DNA of 64,000 nt from Cloacibacillus evryensis DSM 19522 (GCF_000585335.1 NZ_KK073872.1:847317-911316); one strand, 5' to 3'; counted from the first letter of the stretch, positions 1 to 9,408 are shown. Made by a program: numbers and translations. The notes: a model not told the origin generated them from the sequence alone.

Positions 1-2
1 CA

Positions 3-884
3 AATCGTTCGATCGAGGTGATCGGGTTCAACTTTGAGGAGGGCAGCGAACTGGGCGGGACCTTCGGCAGCCGCGCGATGATGGGCTGCGGCGACGCCCT
101 TCTGCCGGAGGTGAAACGCTATTTTGATAAATTCGGTCTGGACGAGCGGAAAGTTTCCGACGCGAAGATAGACGCCGGCCGGCTCTTCGCCTTTTTCGAG
201 CTGCACCCCGAGCAGGGGAGCCGGCTTGAAAAGCAGGGGCTGCCGATAGGGGTCGTAGACAGCATCATCGGCATCGAAAGGTATGTTGTCACCGTCAACG
301 GCGAATATAACGCGGCGGGAACGACGCCGATGTCCATGAGGAAGGATTCTCTCTTCGCCGCGGCGCGCCTGATCTGCGAGATTGAGAGGCTTTCCGGAGA
401 GCTGACGGACCCTTTCGTGGCCACCGTCGGCCGTATCGAGGCTTTTCCGGGGCTGCTCAACGTGATCCCCGGCAAAACGGAGCTCTATCTTGAGATACGC
501 GACATCAGGGCGGAAAATATGCGCGGCTTCATGGATCGGCTCAATGACTTTATCGCGGCGGAAAAAGACTTTAAAATCACGGTGGAACAGATCATCGATA
601 AACCGCCTCTCGCCCTTGACGCCGGGCTCGTCTCCATGCTGGAGGATCTTTGCCGCGAGCGCGGCATATCCTCCGTCACCCTGCCGAGCTTCGCGGGGCA
701 CGACGCAAAGGTGATGGCCGCCTACGTCCCCGCAGTGATGATCTTCGTCCCCAGCGCCGGAGGCATAAGCCACAACAAGCTGGAATACACCGACCCCGCC
801 GACATCAAGACCGGCACGGAATTGCTGCTCGAGGCGGTGCTTAAGCTCGACGCGGCCCCGGAAAGCGGAGCGTGCGCGTTATGA
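3..884 (+). CDS. M20-family amidohydrolase (allantoate / N-carbamoyl-amino-acid hydrolase type), 5' end cut off
   Basis: The reading frame is open from the left edge, so the N-terminus lies outside the window. What remains (about 293 codons) shows the family motif EEGSELGGTFGSRA near the left edge, a dimerisation-type middle (NGEYNAAGTTPMSMRKD) and the late motif PSFAGHDAKVM followed by SAGGISHN, typical of allantoate amidohydrolases and N-carbamoyl-L-amino-acid hydrolases. These are binuclear metal enzymes that split a carbamoyl or ureido group. The stop overlaps the next start (ATGA). With the allantoinase-like gene at 5352 it would form a two-step ring-opening and decarbamoylation route. 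The exact substrate is not decided by the sequence. Confidence 0.85.
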   Translation, partial: NRSIEVIGFNFEEGSELGGTFGSRAMMGCGDALLPEVKRYFDKFGLDERKVSDAKIDAGRLFAFFELHPEQGSRLEKQGLPIGVVDSIIGIERYVVTVNGEYNAAGTTPMSMRKDSLFAAARLICEIERLSGELTDPFVATVGRIEAFPGLLNVIPGKTELYLEIRDIRAENMRGFMDRLNDFIAAEKDFKITVEQIIDKPPLALDAGLVSMLEDLCRERGISSVTLPSFAGHDAKVMAAYVPAVMIFVPSAGGISHNKLEYTDPADIKTGTELLLEAVLKLDAAPESGACAL

Positions 885-1885
885 AGGTCCTTGTGACAGG
901 AAGCGGCGGATTCATCGGCTACAATATGTGCCTCGACCTGCTCAGGAGGGGACACAGCGTAGTGGCCGCCTACCGCAGCAGCATGCCCGACGACCTCGCC
1001 CGGGCGGCGCGGGAGTATGGCGGACGGCTGGAACCGGTCAAGGGCGACCTGCTGGACCCCGCCACATATGAGCGGCTGGCTCCGCTCGGGATCGAGGGCG
1101 TCGTCCACTCGGCCGTGATCACCTGCCCGAACATTTCCGAGCGGGACGCCTATGTCTATATGGTGCGCAATAACATCGACAGTACGGTCAACCTAGTTGA
1201 ATTTTGTATGAAGCATGAGATCATGAATTTCGTGTATGTCAGCTCATCCGGCGTTTACGGGTCGCTTTACGGAGCGGGCGCGACCGTTTCGGAGGAGGCC
1301 CCTCTAGACCTCTACAGCACCTATACCGTCACCAAACGCAGCTGTGAACTGATCGTGGCGCGCTTCGGCGCGATAACCGGCGCGCGCGCCGTTTCAGCGA
1401 GGATATCTTCTCCCTACGGGGATTTCGAGCGTGTTACCAACTCCCGCGCGAACATGAGCCCGCCCTACATGATGGTCCACGCGGCGCTGGATAAGCGCAG
1501 GCTCGTCATTCACGGCCCCGACCTCGGGCGTGACTGGACCTACGTCGACGACATCATAAACGGCATATATCTGCTGCTGACCGTGCCGCGCGAACAGCTC
1601 CGCCATACCGAATATAACGTCTCCTGCGGCGAGCCGGGTACAAACAGAGACATCGCCCAGGCCGTGCTGGCCGCGGAACCCGATTTTTCATATATTTTCT
1701 GCAAGGATACGGAAGAGGCGGATATGGTGCTCTTCCCGCCGATAACGCGCGGCGCTATGGATATCGGCAGGCTAAAAGCCGATACCGGTTTTCAGCCCCG
1801 CTTTTCCCTGAAAGAGGGCATCGCGAAATACTGCGCGCATCAGAAGAGGCAGAACGAACGTGCGGGGGACGGCGCAAATGGCTAG
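881..1885 (+). CDS. NAD-dependent epimerase/dehydratase (extended SDR)
   Basis: A 334-residue extended short-chain dehydrogenase. The N-terminal Rossmann motif is VTGSGGFIG, the catalytic pair is S-S-G followed by YSTYTVTK (YxxxK), and the PYGDFERVT and DWTYVDDIINGIYL regions match sugar-nucleotide epimerase/dehydratase relatives. I chose ATG 881 because it overlaps the preceding stop in an ATGA arrangement; an upstream GTG at 872 is possible. An SDR of this type is unexpected inside a ring-opening operon. It may act on a catabolic intermediate rather than on a nucleotide sugar. The substrate is unknown. Confidence 0.85.
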   Translation: MKVLVTGSGGFIGYNMCLDLLRRGHSVVAAYRSSMPDDLARAAREYGGRLEPVKGDLLDPATYERLAPLGIEGVVHSAVITCPNISERDAYVYMVRNNIDSTVNLVEFCMKHEIMNFVYVSSSGVYGSLYGAGATVSEEAPLDLYSTYTVTKRSCELIVARFGAITGARAVSARISSPYGDFERVTNSRANMSPPYMMVHAALDKRRLVIHGPDLGRDWTYVDDIINGIYLLLTVPREQLRHTEYNVSCGEPGTNRDIAQAVLAAEPDFSYIFCKDTEEADMVLFPPITRGAMDIGRLKADTGFQPRFSLKEGIAKYCAHQKRQNERAGDGANG

Positions 1886-2963
1886 CCGCGTGCTTTCCGT
1901 CAAAACTAAATATATGGAATTTGAGAGCCATGTCGGAGAAATTTTCGACTTCGCCGGCATGGAGCTTTCCGGCAAACGGGTGCTTATCAAGCCGAATATC
2001 CTCTATTACACGGAGGACGAGCAGGCGCGCAACACAAACCCCACAATGGTGGAGGCCGTAGCCAAAGAATGTGAACGGCGCGGCGCGGCGAGGGTGCAGA
2101 TCGGCGACAACGCGGGGCAGATGCTCTACGGCAACTCGCGCGACGCTTTCGACGTCAGTCCGGGCTTTGCCGACCGGATGGCGCGCTACTATGTCAACCT
2201 CGGCATCGACCTGGTCCCTGTCAGGCTAAAATCGGCGGAGCGGACGGTATACCTCTCCAAAGCGCTCTTTGAGGCCGACGTCGTCATCAATATGCCAAAA
2301 TTCAAGACTCACGGGCTGACCGGCGTATCGGCTGCCCTGAAAAACACCTTCGGCTATGTGCCCGGCGGGCAAAAGGCCAGGCTCCACGTCATACTTGGCG
2401 ATTACGACCCATTCGACAGACTGCTGGCCGAAATACATTCCATCCGCAGGCCTGACCTGAACATCGTGGATTCCGTCCTCTGTATGCAGGGGCGCGGCCC
2501 CTTCAGCAGATACCTCTATTACGCAGGGCATGTCGTAGTCTCGACAGATCCCGTGGCGCTCGACAGCGCGCTTTGCCGCATGATCGGCCTCGACCCGCAT
2601 ACTATCGGCCATATACGGTACGCGAACCAGATGGGGCTGGGCGACATCGACGGCTGCGAAATGGTGGGGGAACTGCCCTTCATCGACCGCTATCTGCTGC
2701 CGCCCGGCTTTGACGGCGAGAGAAAGCTCAATCCGGTCTTTTGCAGCCAGAGCATCAACATCGACGGCCATCGCACGAACTTTACGCTCGACCGCGCCAA
2801 ATGCGTCCGCTGCGGTAAATGCATAGAGCAGTGCCCCGTCGGCGCCATCGAGCCGGCGGAGGGCTATCCGCGGGCCACCGGACGGGAGTGCGTCAGCTGC
2901 CACGCCTGTCAGGAAGTCTGCGGCGCGAAAGCGATCACTATCGAATCAACTTACAAAGTATAA
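1878..2963 (+). CDS. DUF362 protein with C-terminal 2[4Fe-4S] ferredoxin domain
   Basis: About 361 residues. The N-terminal two thirds fits DUF362 (KRVLIKPNI, then INMPKFKTHGLTGVSAALKN, a motif typical of the family). The last 60 residues carry two ferredoxin motifs, CVRCGKCIEQCP and CVSCHACQEVC. DUF362 proteins are poorly characterised iron-sulfur proteins, so a redox role is likely but the partner is inferred: the flavoprotein and iron-sulfur pair downstream. The ATG at 1878 overlaps the stop of the previous gene. A GTG at 1860 would add six residues. Confidence 0.85.
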   Translation: MASRVLSVKTKYMEFESHVGEIFDFAGMELSGKRVLIKPNILYYTEDEQARNTNPTMVEAVAKECERRGAARVQIGDNAGQMLYGNSRDAFDVSPGFADRMARYYVNLGIDLVPVRLKSAERTVYLSKALFEADVVINMPKFKTHGLTGVSAALKNTFGYVPGGQKARLHVILGDYDPFDRLLAEIHSIRRPDLNIVDSVLCMQGRGPFSRYLYYAGHVVVSTDPVALDSALCRMIGLDPHTIGHIRYANQMGLGDIDGCEMVGELPFIDRYLLPPGFDGERKLNPVFCSQSINIDGHRTNFTLDRAKCVRCGKCIEQCPVGAIEPAEGYPRATGRECVSCHACQEVCGAKAITIESTYKV

Positions 2964-2996
2964 AAAGAAAGCTGTTTTTAGAGCTGAGGTGATTTT

Positions 2997-4664
2997 ATGA
3001 TTAAGCGTCGAACGGAGGTACTTATCGTCGGCGGAGGCGGCGCGGGGCTGATGGCCGCGGTGCGGGCCCGCCGTGAGGGGCGGCGCGCGGCGCTGGTCAC
3101 GAAAGGGCTGCTTATGCGCAGCGGTTCGACCGTCATGGCGCCCGGGGCCTTCGCCGCGGTGGGGCCATGGAGCCAGCCCGGCGACAGCGCCGCACGCCAC
3201 GAGCTTGACACGCTGATCGGAGGCGCGTGGCTGAACAACCAGCGTATAGTGCGCCGCTTCACAGGCGAGATGCGGAGCTTGATCCCGGAGCTGGAAGGGT
3301 TCGGCGCGCTGTTTGAACGCGGGAGCGATCCCTCGCGCCCGGCCCTCAAACGGGAGGGAGGCCACAGCTTCGCCCGCGCGGTCTATATGGAAAACCGCAT
3401 CGGGCGCGAGCTGATGCGCGCCTTGTATGGTGAGGCCGTGCGTCTGGGCGTTGAATTCTACGAACGGGTATTTATCGACCGCCTTTTGCTGAACGACAGC
3501 GGCGTCTGCGGAGCCGCCGGCCGCCGGATCGACGCTCCTGAGACGATGGCGTTTGAAAGCGGTTCCGTCATTCTGGCGACGGGCGGCGCGGCGATGACCT
3601 ATCGCCTCAACGACAACTCCACCGACTCGACGGGAGACGGCATGGCGCTCGCGCTGCGCGCCGGCGCGTCGCTGATGGATATGGAATTCGTCCAGGCCTT
3701 TCCCATCGGCTTTTTAGCCCCTCCCTGCGTCGAAGGTTCGGTCGCCGGCTTTCTGCCGCTTGCCAGGCTTTACAACAATCTGGGAGAACGCTTCATGTCC
3801 CGTTATGACCCGCGTCTGGAACAGGCGACGCGCGATAAAATATCCAGGGCGATAGCGACGGAGGTCCGGCAGGGCCGCGGAAGCCCCTTGGGAGGCGTTT
3901 ACTGCGTCTTTGAGGACGCGGAGCCGGGTTACATCGAAGAAAACCTGCCGGATTTTGCCTCCACTTACAAAATGTGCGGCATAGACCCGCTGCGCGAGCG
4001 TATCGAAGTCTGCCCGACCTGTCATTTCTTCATGGGCGGCGTGAAGGTGGACGACGATTGGCAGAGCGACATCCCCGGGCTTTATGCCGTTGGGGAGGCC
4101 GCGGCCGGCGCGCACGGAGCCAACCGTGTAGGACAGAACGCGCTCGCGGAGATGCTCGCCTCCGCCAGTATCGCCGCCGGGCACGCTTCGCAGAGGAACG
4201 CCCTTGTATCAGGGATCAACTGTATTCTTGAGGATGACGGCGGAGAGGCGTCAGGCGCTGCCATGCTCTCCGTCCCGCGCCTGCGTCTGGAGCTGCAGGC
4301 GCTCATGCAGCAAAACGCCTTTGTGGTGCGAAGCGGAGCCTCGCTCAGGCTGGCGCTCGAGGGGATAGAGAGGCTGCGGAGCATGGCGGGACGCGCCGTG
4401 GGTAAAGAGCGGCGGCATGGCCGCGCGGACATTGAGGCGCTGGAAAACGACAATATGCTGCTGGTCGCTCAGTGCGTCGTAAGTTCGGCGCTGGGCAGGA
4501 CCGAAAGCCGCGGCGCTCATTTCCGTACTGATTTTCCGGAGGCCGACGATGCCAACTGGCTTAAAAATACCGTGGTGAGGCGGCGTGGGGAGAATCTTTG
4601 CCTCTCCTACGAGCCGGTGGAATTCTGTTATCATTCCCCGCGGGAAGATGGAGGCGCGCAGTGA
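2997..4664 (+). CDS. Fumarate reductase / succinate dehydrogenase flavoprotein-like subunit
   Basis: A 555-residue FAD protein. LIVGGGGAGLMAAVRARREG is the dinucleotide-binding N-terminus, EGGHSFARAV and the HFFMGGVKV segment are substrate-domain motifs, GANRVGQNALAEM matches the GANRLG(S/G)NSL block of FrdA/SdhA, and ESRGAHFRTDFPEADDANW is the C-terminal signature. It lies directly before an FrdB-like gene. No membrane-anchor subunits (SdhC/D) are visible, so the pair could be a soluble reductase or oxidase for an unsaturated acid or ring intermediate. L-aspartate oxidase is less likely because of the linked iron-sulfur partner. Confidence 0.88.
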   Translation: MIKRRTEVLIVGGGGAGLMAAVRARREGRRAALVTKGLLMRSGSTVMAPGAFAAVGPWSQPGDSAARHELDTLIGGAWLNNQRIVRRFTGEMRSLIPELEGFGALFERGSDPSRPALKREGGHSFARAVYMENRIGRELMRALYGEAVRLGVEFYERVFIDRLLLNDSGVCGAAGRRIDAPETMAFESGSVILATGGAAMTYRLNDNSTDSTGDGMALALRAGASLMDMEFVQAFPIGFLAPPCVEGSVAGFLPLARLYNNLGERFMSRYDPRLEQATRDKISRAIATEVRQGRGSPLGGVYCVFEDAEPGYIEENLPDFASTYKMCGIDPLRERIEVCPTCHFFMGGVKVDDDWQSDIPGLYAVGEAAAGAHGANRVGQNALAEMLASASIAAGHASQRNALVSGINCILEDDGGEASGAAMLSVPRLRLELQALMQQNAFVVRSGASLRLALEGIERLRSMAGRAVGKERRHGRADIEALENDNMLLVAQCVVSSALGRTESRGAHFRTDFPEADDANWLKNTVVRRRGENLCLSYEPVEFCYHSPREDGGAQ

Positions 4665-5362
4665 TGATGAGCTGGGTGGATATTCGCCGCTTCGACCCGC
4701 TTGATAAAAACGCCTGCCGCACGCAGCGCTATCAGGTCTCACTCGCGCCCGGCATGTCGGTGCTCAACCTGCTGGAACAAATTTATTCCGAGCAGGACGA
4801 AACTCTCGCCTATAGCCGCTGCTGCCGCGCCGGGGTCTGCGGCCTCTGCGCCGTGATGGTGAACGGCGAGCCGCGCCTGGCCTGCCGCACTGCCGCGTCG
4901 CCGGAAATGCTGCTTGAACCGCTGCGGGGTTTCCCCGTCAGAAAAGACCTTCTGATCGACAGAGAAGCCTACGAGGCTCACCGGAGCCGGCTGCATCTAT
5001 ACCTCGAACGGCAGAGCTGCCGCGGGGCGCGGGCGGAGGCTCTCGAACCGGTCGCGAGGGAGGATTTTGAAAGGTTCAAGATCCCCAGCCGCTGTGTGGA
5101 ATGCTATTGCTGTGTGGCGGCCTGCCCCGCATACAAGGCGCACCCTGATACATTCCTGGGTCCCTGCTCGTTGGTACTGCTCGCGCGACACAGCTTCGAC
5201 CCCCGCGACACGATGGACAGGAGGCCGCTGGCGCTGGAGGCCGGCATATCACGCTGTATCAACTGCAAAAAATGCGACGCCGTCTGTCCGATGGGGATAT
5301 CCCCGTCTTCGGTCATCGCCGCTCTCAAACAACAAATAGAGGAGGAACATCATGATCTATGA
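4664..5362 (+). CDS. Fumarate reductase / succinate dehydrogenase iron-sulfur-like subunit
   Basis: About 232 residues. An N-terminal 2Fe-2S domain carries CCRAGVCGLCAVMVNG with a later Cys, and the C-terminal part carries two cysteine sets, CVECYCCVAACP and CINCKKCDAVCP, as in SdhB/FrdB. The start is at the TGATG junction with the flavoprotein gene (GTG 4661 and ATG 4667 are alternatives). An SD-like GGAGG lies just upstream, inside the flavoprotein gene. It should pass electrons from the flavoprotein to an unidentified acceptor. The DUF362 ferredoxin upstream is a candidate by position only. Confidence 0.88.
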   Translation: MMSWVDIRRFDPLDKNACRTQRYQVSLAPGMSVLNLLEQIYSEQDETLAYSRCCRAGVCGLCAVMVNGEPRLACRTAASPEMLLEPLRGFPVRKDLLIDREAYEAHRSRLHLYLERQSCRGARAEALEPVAREDFERFKIPSRCVECYCCVAACPAYKAHPDTFLGPCSLVLLARHSFDPRDTMDRRPLALEAGISRCINCKKCDAVCPMGISPSSVIAALKQQIEEEHHDL

Positions 5363-6743
5363 TCTTGTGATCAAAAATGCGAAAGTATATCTGAACGGAA
5401 CCTTTCAGCCCTGCGACGTGGCAGTGTCGGGAGAGACCATTTCATGCGTGGCGCCGTGGGGAAGCGAGTGGCAGGCGGCACGTGAAATAGAGGCCGGCGG
5501 ACAGTATCTTATCCCGGGGACGATCGACACTCACGTACACTTCCGCGATCCCGGCCATCCTGAGCGCGAGACCTTTTACACCGGCTCGATGGCGGCGGCG
5601 GCCGGCGGCGTGACGACCGTTCTTGAGCACCCGATCTCCAATCCGCCGCAGCATAACAAGGCCATTCTCGATCACCGTATTGAAGTCGCCAAGCCGCAGG
5701 CATGCGTAGACTTCGCCTTTTACGGAGCGGCAGGCGGACGGAGTCTGGAAGACATCGTACCGCTCTCGCACGAAGGGATCGTCGCCTACAAAACGTTCCT
5801 GCATGAGGCTCCCGAAGGACGCGCCGCCGAATTTGAAGGCCTCACGATGGGAGACGACGCCCAGCTCTATTACGGAATGCTCGAAGTGGCTAAAACAGGC
5901 CTCATGCTGGCCACGCACGCGGAAAACAACGACCTTGTGACGGAGATGACCAGGCGTATGCGCGCGTCCGGGCGCAGCGATCCCATGTCCCACAATGAAA
6001 GCCGCCCGCCGATCGTCGAGATCCAGACTGTCGAAAAACTCATCCGTTTCGTCCGCGAGACCGGCGTCAAACTTGAGCTGGCCCATATTTCGACCGACGG
6101 CGCGATGGAGCTGGCAAAGCGCGCCAAATATGAGGGGCTGCCGGTATTTCTCGAGACCTGCCCGCATTACCTGTTCCTCGACGAGAACGCCATCGTCGAA
6201 TACGGTTCGTTCGCCAAGTTCCAGCCCGCCCTTCGTAAACGGGAAACTGTCGATAAACTGTGGGACTACATCAACGACGGCACCGTCGATTATATCGGGA
6301 GCGACCACGGCCCATTCACGCTGGCGGAAAAACTTCGCGGCGGCGGCAATATCCACGACGCCTTTGCCGGCACGCCGGGGATAGACCTGCGGCTGCCGCT
6401 GATGCTCGACGCGGCCTATAAGGGAAAGGTCTCTTTGGAACGCTGTGTGGAACTGCTTTCCGTCAACCCAGCCAAGTGCTTCGACCTCTACCCCCAAAAG
6501 GGTTCGGTCTCTCCCGGCGCGGACGCCGACTTCGTGCTTTTCGACCTGGACGGCACGACGACGGTCCGCTGGGAAAACAGCTACTGCAAATCGAAAGACG
6601 CGGGCCACGTATACGAGGGCTGGGATCTGCACTGCCGCCTGCACAAGACGATCGTCCGCGGGCGCGTGGTGATGGACGAGGGCGCCGTCGACCCTTCGGC
6701 GCGCGGCTGGGGCGCGCTCGTCAAACCGCTTACGAAGCGTTAA
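5352..6743 (+). CDS. Allantoinase / dihydropyrimidinase-type cyclic amidohydrolase
   Basis: A 463-residue member of the dihydroorotase/allantoinase/hydantoinase group. The metal-binding motif is DTHVHFRDPGH (residues about 59-69). Lys in GIVAYKTFLHE is the likely carbamylated bridging lysine, and later metal ligands lie in LATHAENN, ELAHIST and IGSDHGPF. It overlaps the end of the iron-sulfur gene by 11 bp and has a strong AGGAGG before ATG 5352. These enzymes open five- or six-membered cyclic amides. The M20 enzyme at the head of the operon would act on the ureido or carbamoyl product. Allantoin, hydantoin and dihydropyrimidine remain possible substrates. Confidence 0.85.
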   Translation: MIYDLVIKNAKVYLNGTFQPCDVAVSGETISCVAPWGSEWQAAREIEAGGQYLIPGTIDTHVHFRDPGHPERETFYTGSMAAAAGGVTTVLEHPISNPPQHNKAILDHRIEVAKPQACVDFAFYGAAGGRSLEDIVPLSHEGIVAYKTFLHEAPEGRAAEFEGLTMGDDAQLYYGMLEVAKTGLMLATHAENNDLVTEMTRRMRASGRSDPMSHNESRPPIVEIQTVEKLIRFVRETGVKLELAHISTDGAMELAKRAKYEGLPVFLETCPHYLFLDENAIVEYGSFAKFQPALRKRETVDKLWDYINDGTVDYIGSDHGPFTLAEKLRGGGNIHDAFAGTPGIDLRLPLMLDAAYKGKVSLERCVELLSVNPAKCFDLYPQKGSVSPGADADFVLFDLDGTTTVRWENSYCKSKDAGHVYEGWDLHCRLHKTIVRGRVVMDEGAVDPSARGWGALVKPLTKR

Positions 6744-6769
6744 CCGGCATCAGGTTTTAAAATAGGAGG

Positions 6770-6808
6770 GTCCGTGTGAAAAGCAAACGCTTCACACGGA
6801 CTCTTTTT
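6770..6808 (+). terminator. Intrinsic terminator of the amidohydrolase operon
   Basis: An 11-bp perfect stem, GTCCGTGTGAA pairing with TTCACACGGAC, a 10-nt loop and then CTCTTTTTT, 27 bp after the last stop of the operon. Confidence 0.92.
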
Positions 6809-6878
6809 TAGCGGGAAGGGACGAACATGATATGCCTCTCAACGAAGGGAAACGGGGAGCTTAGCCGTCCCGTCAGAA

Positions 6879-6905
6879 GGGGCCTCTCAATTAATGGGAG
6901 GCCCC
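6879..6905 (-). terminator. Hairpin downstream of the glycerol-dehydrogenase-like gene
   Basis: GGGGCCTC pairs with GAGGCCCC around an 11-nt loop, 25 bp beyond the stop of the minus-strand gene at 6930. On the minus strand it is followed only by a short T-poor stretch, so it is a weak terminator or a processing hairpin. Confidence 0.55.
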
Positions 6906-6929
6906 CCGTTCGATCAGGCCTCCCGCCGT

Positions 6930-8003
6930 TTATTTTGTCCGGCCGCTGTATTCGTCCAGTTCCATAATTCCGGAGATTATCATATCCCTGGTGACCTCGT
7001 ACGGATATTTCCGCACGTCGATCCCCGCGAGCGCCTTCTCCGCCACGGCGGGGAGGTCCGCGGGCGATGCGTGGATGTCGGCGAGGCGCGTCGGCAGTCC
7101 GATGGAACGGCTGAAACGCAGGATCTTGTCGCGTTCGTCAAATTGCCCGTCGACGGTGAGCATCGCCAGGACGCCGAAGGATACCACCTCGCCGTGAAGA
7201 TGATGGTTCGCCTCCGTGCCTGGCAGAACGGTGAAGCCGTTGTAGATCGCGTGCGCCATGCCGGTCGTATAGTCCACCTGTACAAAATTTGAGACAAGGC
7301 CGGTGGAGACGATGATGCTGAGGATCACCTCGGACAGCTCATAGGTCACGCGCCCGGCACGGCAGTCGGCGAGGGCTTTTTCGCCCCAGCGCAGGATCGG
7401 CGCGGAGCACATGGGGCTGAGAGCGATGCCCATGGCGTCGGAATGAGAGGGGGTGTCTCCGCGGGAAGAGATCGTGCATTCATAACACTTTGCCATCGTA
7501 TCGCCCATCCCGGCCCAGAGATAACGGTCGGGAGCGTCGGCGATGATCTGCGTATCGATAAAAATATGGCAGGGCGGGACCTTGGAGAAGGAATAGTCCC
7601 GCAGGCTCCCGTCCGGGTGATAGACTATCCCCAGGCTTGTGCACGAGGCGCAGGTCGAGGCGATGGTGGGGAATGTGAAGAAAGGCCTCCCCGTGCGATG
7701 CGCCAGCACCTTGCAAGTGTCGATGGCTTTGCCGCCTCCGACCGCGAAAAGCATGTCGGCCTCCCGCACCTGCGGCTCCAGCATATCCACATTTTCATAA
7801 CTGCATTCGCCGCCGTACCAGAAACAGCCTAAAGATTCGATGGGGGAACCGTCGATGGCACGGAGGATCTTATCCCGCGCGGCGGCAAGAGCCTGCCTTC
7901 CCCCGATGATCGCGGCCTTCTTACCATATTGAGCGCAGATGTTCACGATGTCGTCATAGGCGTCGGCCCCGATGGTATAGCCGGGGATCAATGTTCTTTC
8001 CAT
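6930..8003 (-). CDS. Glycerol-dehydrogenase-like iron/zinc alcohol dehydrogenase
   Basis: A 357-residue group III alcohol dehydrogenase. FAVGGGKAIDTCK is the NAD-binding GGG motif, FPTIASTCASCTSLGIVY matches the substrate loop of GldA, and metal ligands are expected at GMGDTMAK (Asp), NGFTVLPGTEANHHLHGEVV (His) and the preceding MAHAIYNG. The gene follows the T-box-controlled transporter gene by 30 bp and is probably co-transcribed with it. If the T-box reads a leucine tRNA, the natural substrate may be linked to amino-acid metabolism rather than glycerol. That link is inference. Confidence 0.85.
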   Translation of the reverse strand: MERTLIPGYTIGADAYDDIVNICAQYGKKAAIIGGRQALAAARDKILRAIDGSPIESLGCFWYGGECSYENVDMLEPQVREADMLFAVGGGKAIDTCKVLAHRTGRPFFTFPTIASTCASCTSLGIVYHPDGSLRDYSFSKVPPCHIFIDTQIIADAPDRYLWAGMGDTMAKCYECTISSRGDTPSHSDAMGIALSPMCSAPILRWGEKALADCRAGRVTYELSEVILSIIVSTGLVSNFVQVDYTTGMAHAIYNGFTVLPGTEANHHLHGEVVSFGVLAMLTVDGQFDERDKILRFSRSIGLPTRLADIHASPADLPAVAEKALAGIDVRKYPYEVTRDMIISGIMELDEYSGRTK

Positions 8004-8033
8004 GTATAACCAGTCCTTTCAGAAACTTGTCTT

Positions 8034-9263
8034 TTATTCCGCTTTTCCGGGTTCCGCCCTATCAGGGGCAATTCTCCCGCCTATCCCCAGAGAACCGGCC
8101 CGCGCGGCGGAGCCGCGATATTCAGGGTGGACCTCCAGGAATTTTCTGTTTTTGTATATGCCGGCCGTCATAAAGGGAATGATGACGACGGCGATGGCAT
8201 AATAGCCGCAGTAGCCGTAGCCGTATTTGATGATGTTGGTCAGCCCCGCTAGGGAGATGCCCATGGAGAGCGCGATGATGAACGCCGCTACGATGGCGCT
8301 TCTGGCCGTTGAGGAGGAGATGCCGTGAAAGAGCGGCAGCTTCTCAAACCTTGCCACAAAGCCGAAGGTCGTTGTTACTCCGGTGGAAATCAGACACAGC
8401 AGCAGGCACATCCCGTACATCGCCGTCAGCCAGCCGATACCCATCTCTCGGCAGGAGGTCAGCGTGGGGATGACGGAGCCGCCGTCCACCGACGTATAAA
8501 AAGACTTCCAGGAGAGCAGCATGAGAACGGATAGTACCAGCGCCACGGTGTTCATGGCGAAGGATATCCACATGGAGCTGTCACAGGCCTTTTTGTTTAT
8601 CAGCGGCGTCCCGCAGGCGACCATCGTCGGCAGCGTCACGCACTGGAAGGCGGCATAGGTGAAGCCGTTGAGGATCGCCTGGGGAAGGTCGGAAAATCCG
8701 CCGGCCTTAAAATCCGCGGAGAGCACCGTGCCGATGCCGCCGTTTTTAACGATGCCTATAATGTAGATCGTAATGGCGGTCGCGAGGATGGCGATCCCCA
8801 TGTATGTCGTCGCCATTCGCACCAGCCGAGCGCCGAATATGGTGAGCGCCAGAACGAGGGCGCCGACGAGGGCGATGCCCAGATAGTAATTGAGGGCGAA
8901 GTACTCGCGCAGCGCGGAGGCCGCTCCCGAGATCGCCGCGGCTACGGCCATCAGCACCATGATGTAAAAGAATATCTCGAACATGACATACAGCCCGTCA
9001 AATGGGTGGTAGAGGGTCTGAAACAGCTCCTTGTAGGAGGAGAGCCCCCGTGAATTGTACATAAACATCGCCTCGCGCATGGTTATGGCCAACAGGAGCA
9101 TGGCGAGGACGGCGGAAAAAGGTCCGAGCCAGCCGAGGCTGACATAGTAGGTATTCGCCTGGTTTCCGGTGGCGAAACCGCCGCCGGCGTGGGCGGAAAA
9201 CAGCACCGAGCCAACGGAAAAGGCGACGGCAAAGGGTACTTTCACAGATACGTCTTTGTTCAT
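8034..9263 (-). CDS. YkvI-like multipass membrane transporter
   Basis: A 409-residue protein with about ten hydrophobic segments. The N-terminal SVGSVLFSAHAGGGFATGNQ block matches the glycine-rich first helix of YkvI-family proteins, relatives of the amino acid/polyamine/organocation superfamily. The start ATG 9263 has AAAGGA a few bases upstream. A complete T-box leader precedes it, so expression should rise when a specific tRNA is uncharged. That supports amino acid or related uptake. The ligand has not been deduced from the protein itself. Confidence 0.8.
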   Translation of the reverse strand: MNKDVSVKVPFAVAFSVGSVLFSAHAGGGFATGNQANTYYVSLGWLGPFSAVLAMLLLAITMREAMFMYNSRGLSSYKELFQTLYHPFDGLYVMFEIFFYIMVLMAVAAAISGAASALREYFALNYYLGIALVGALVLALTIFGARLVRMATTYMGIAILATAITIYIIGIVKNGGIGTVLSADFKAGGFSDLPQAILNGFTYAAFQCVTLPTMVACGTPLINKKACDSSMWISFAMNTVALVLSVLMLLSWKSFYTSVDGGSVIPTLTSCREMGIGWLTAMYGMCLLLCLISTGVTTTFGFVARFEKLPLFHGISSSTARSAIVAAFIIALSMGISLAGLTNIIKYGYGYCGYYAIAVVIIPFMTAGIYKNRKFLEVHPEYRGSAARAGSLGIGGRIAPDRAEPGKAE

Positions 9264-9353
9264 GTTAAAAATCCTTTCTTTCTTCTTTTTTCTTGCGCCG
9301 CACTGCGGCGCCTGGCCGAGTCCGCAGGCCAGGCCGAATCAGTTTTTCGGAAC

Positions 9354-9408
9354 AAAAAAACCCTTCCGTCTTTTCTGTTCCGAAACGGACAGAAGAGACG
9401 AAAGGGGA
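9354..9408 (-). terminator. Terminator of the T-box leader
   Basis: Read on the minus strand, CCCCTTTCGTCTCTTCTGTC pairs imperfectly with GACGGAAGGG-containing sequence, followed by seven T residues (A-run at 9354-9360 on the plus strand). It lies just after the T-box sequence and 90 bp before the transporter start, so the T-box decides whether transcription continues. Confidence 0.85.
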
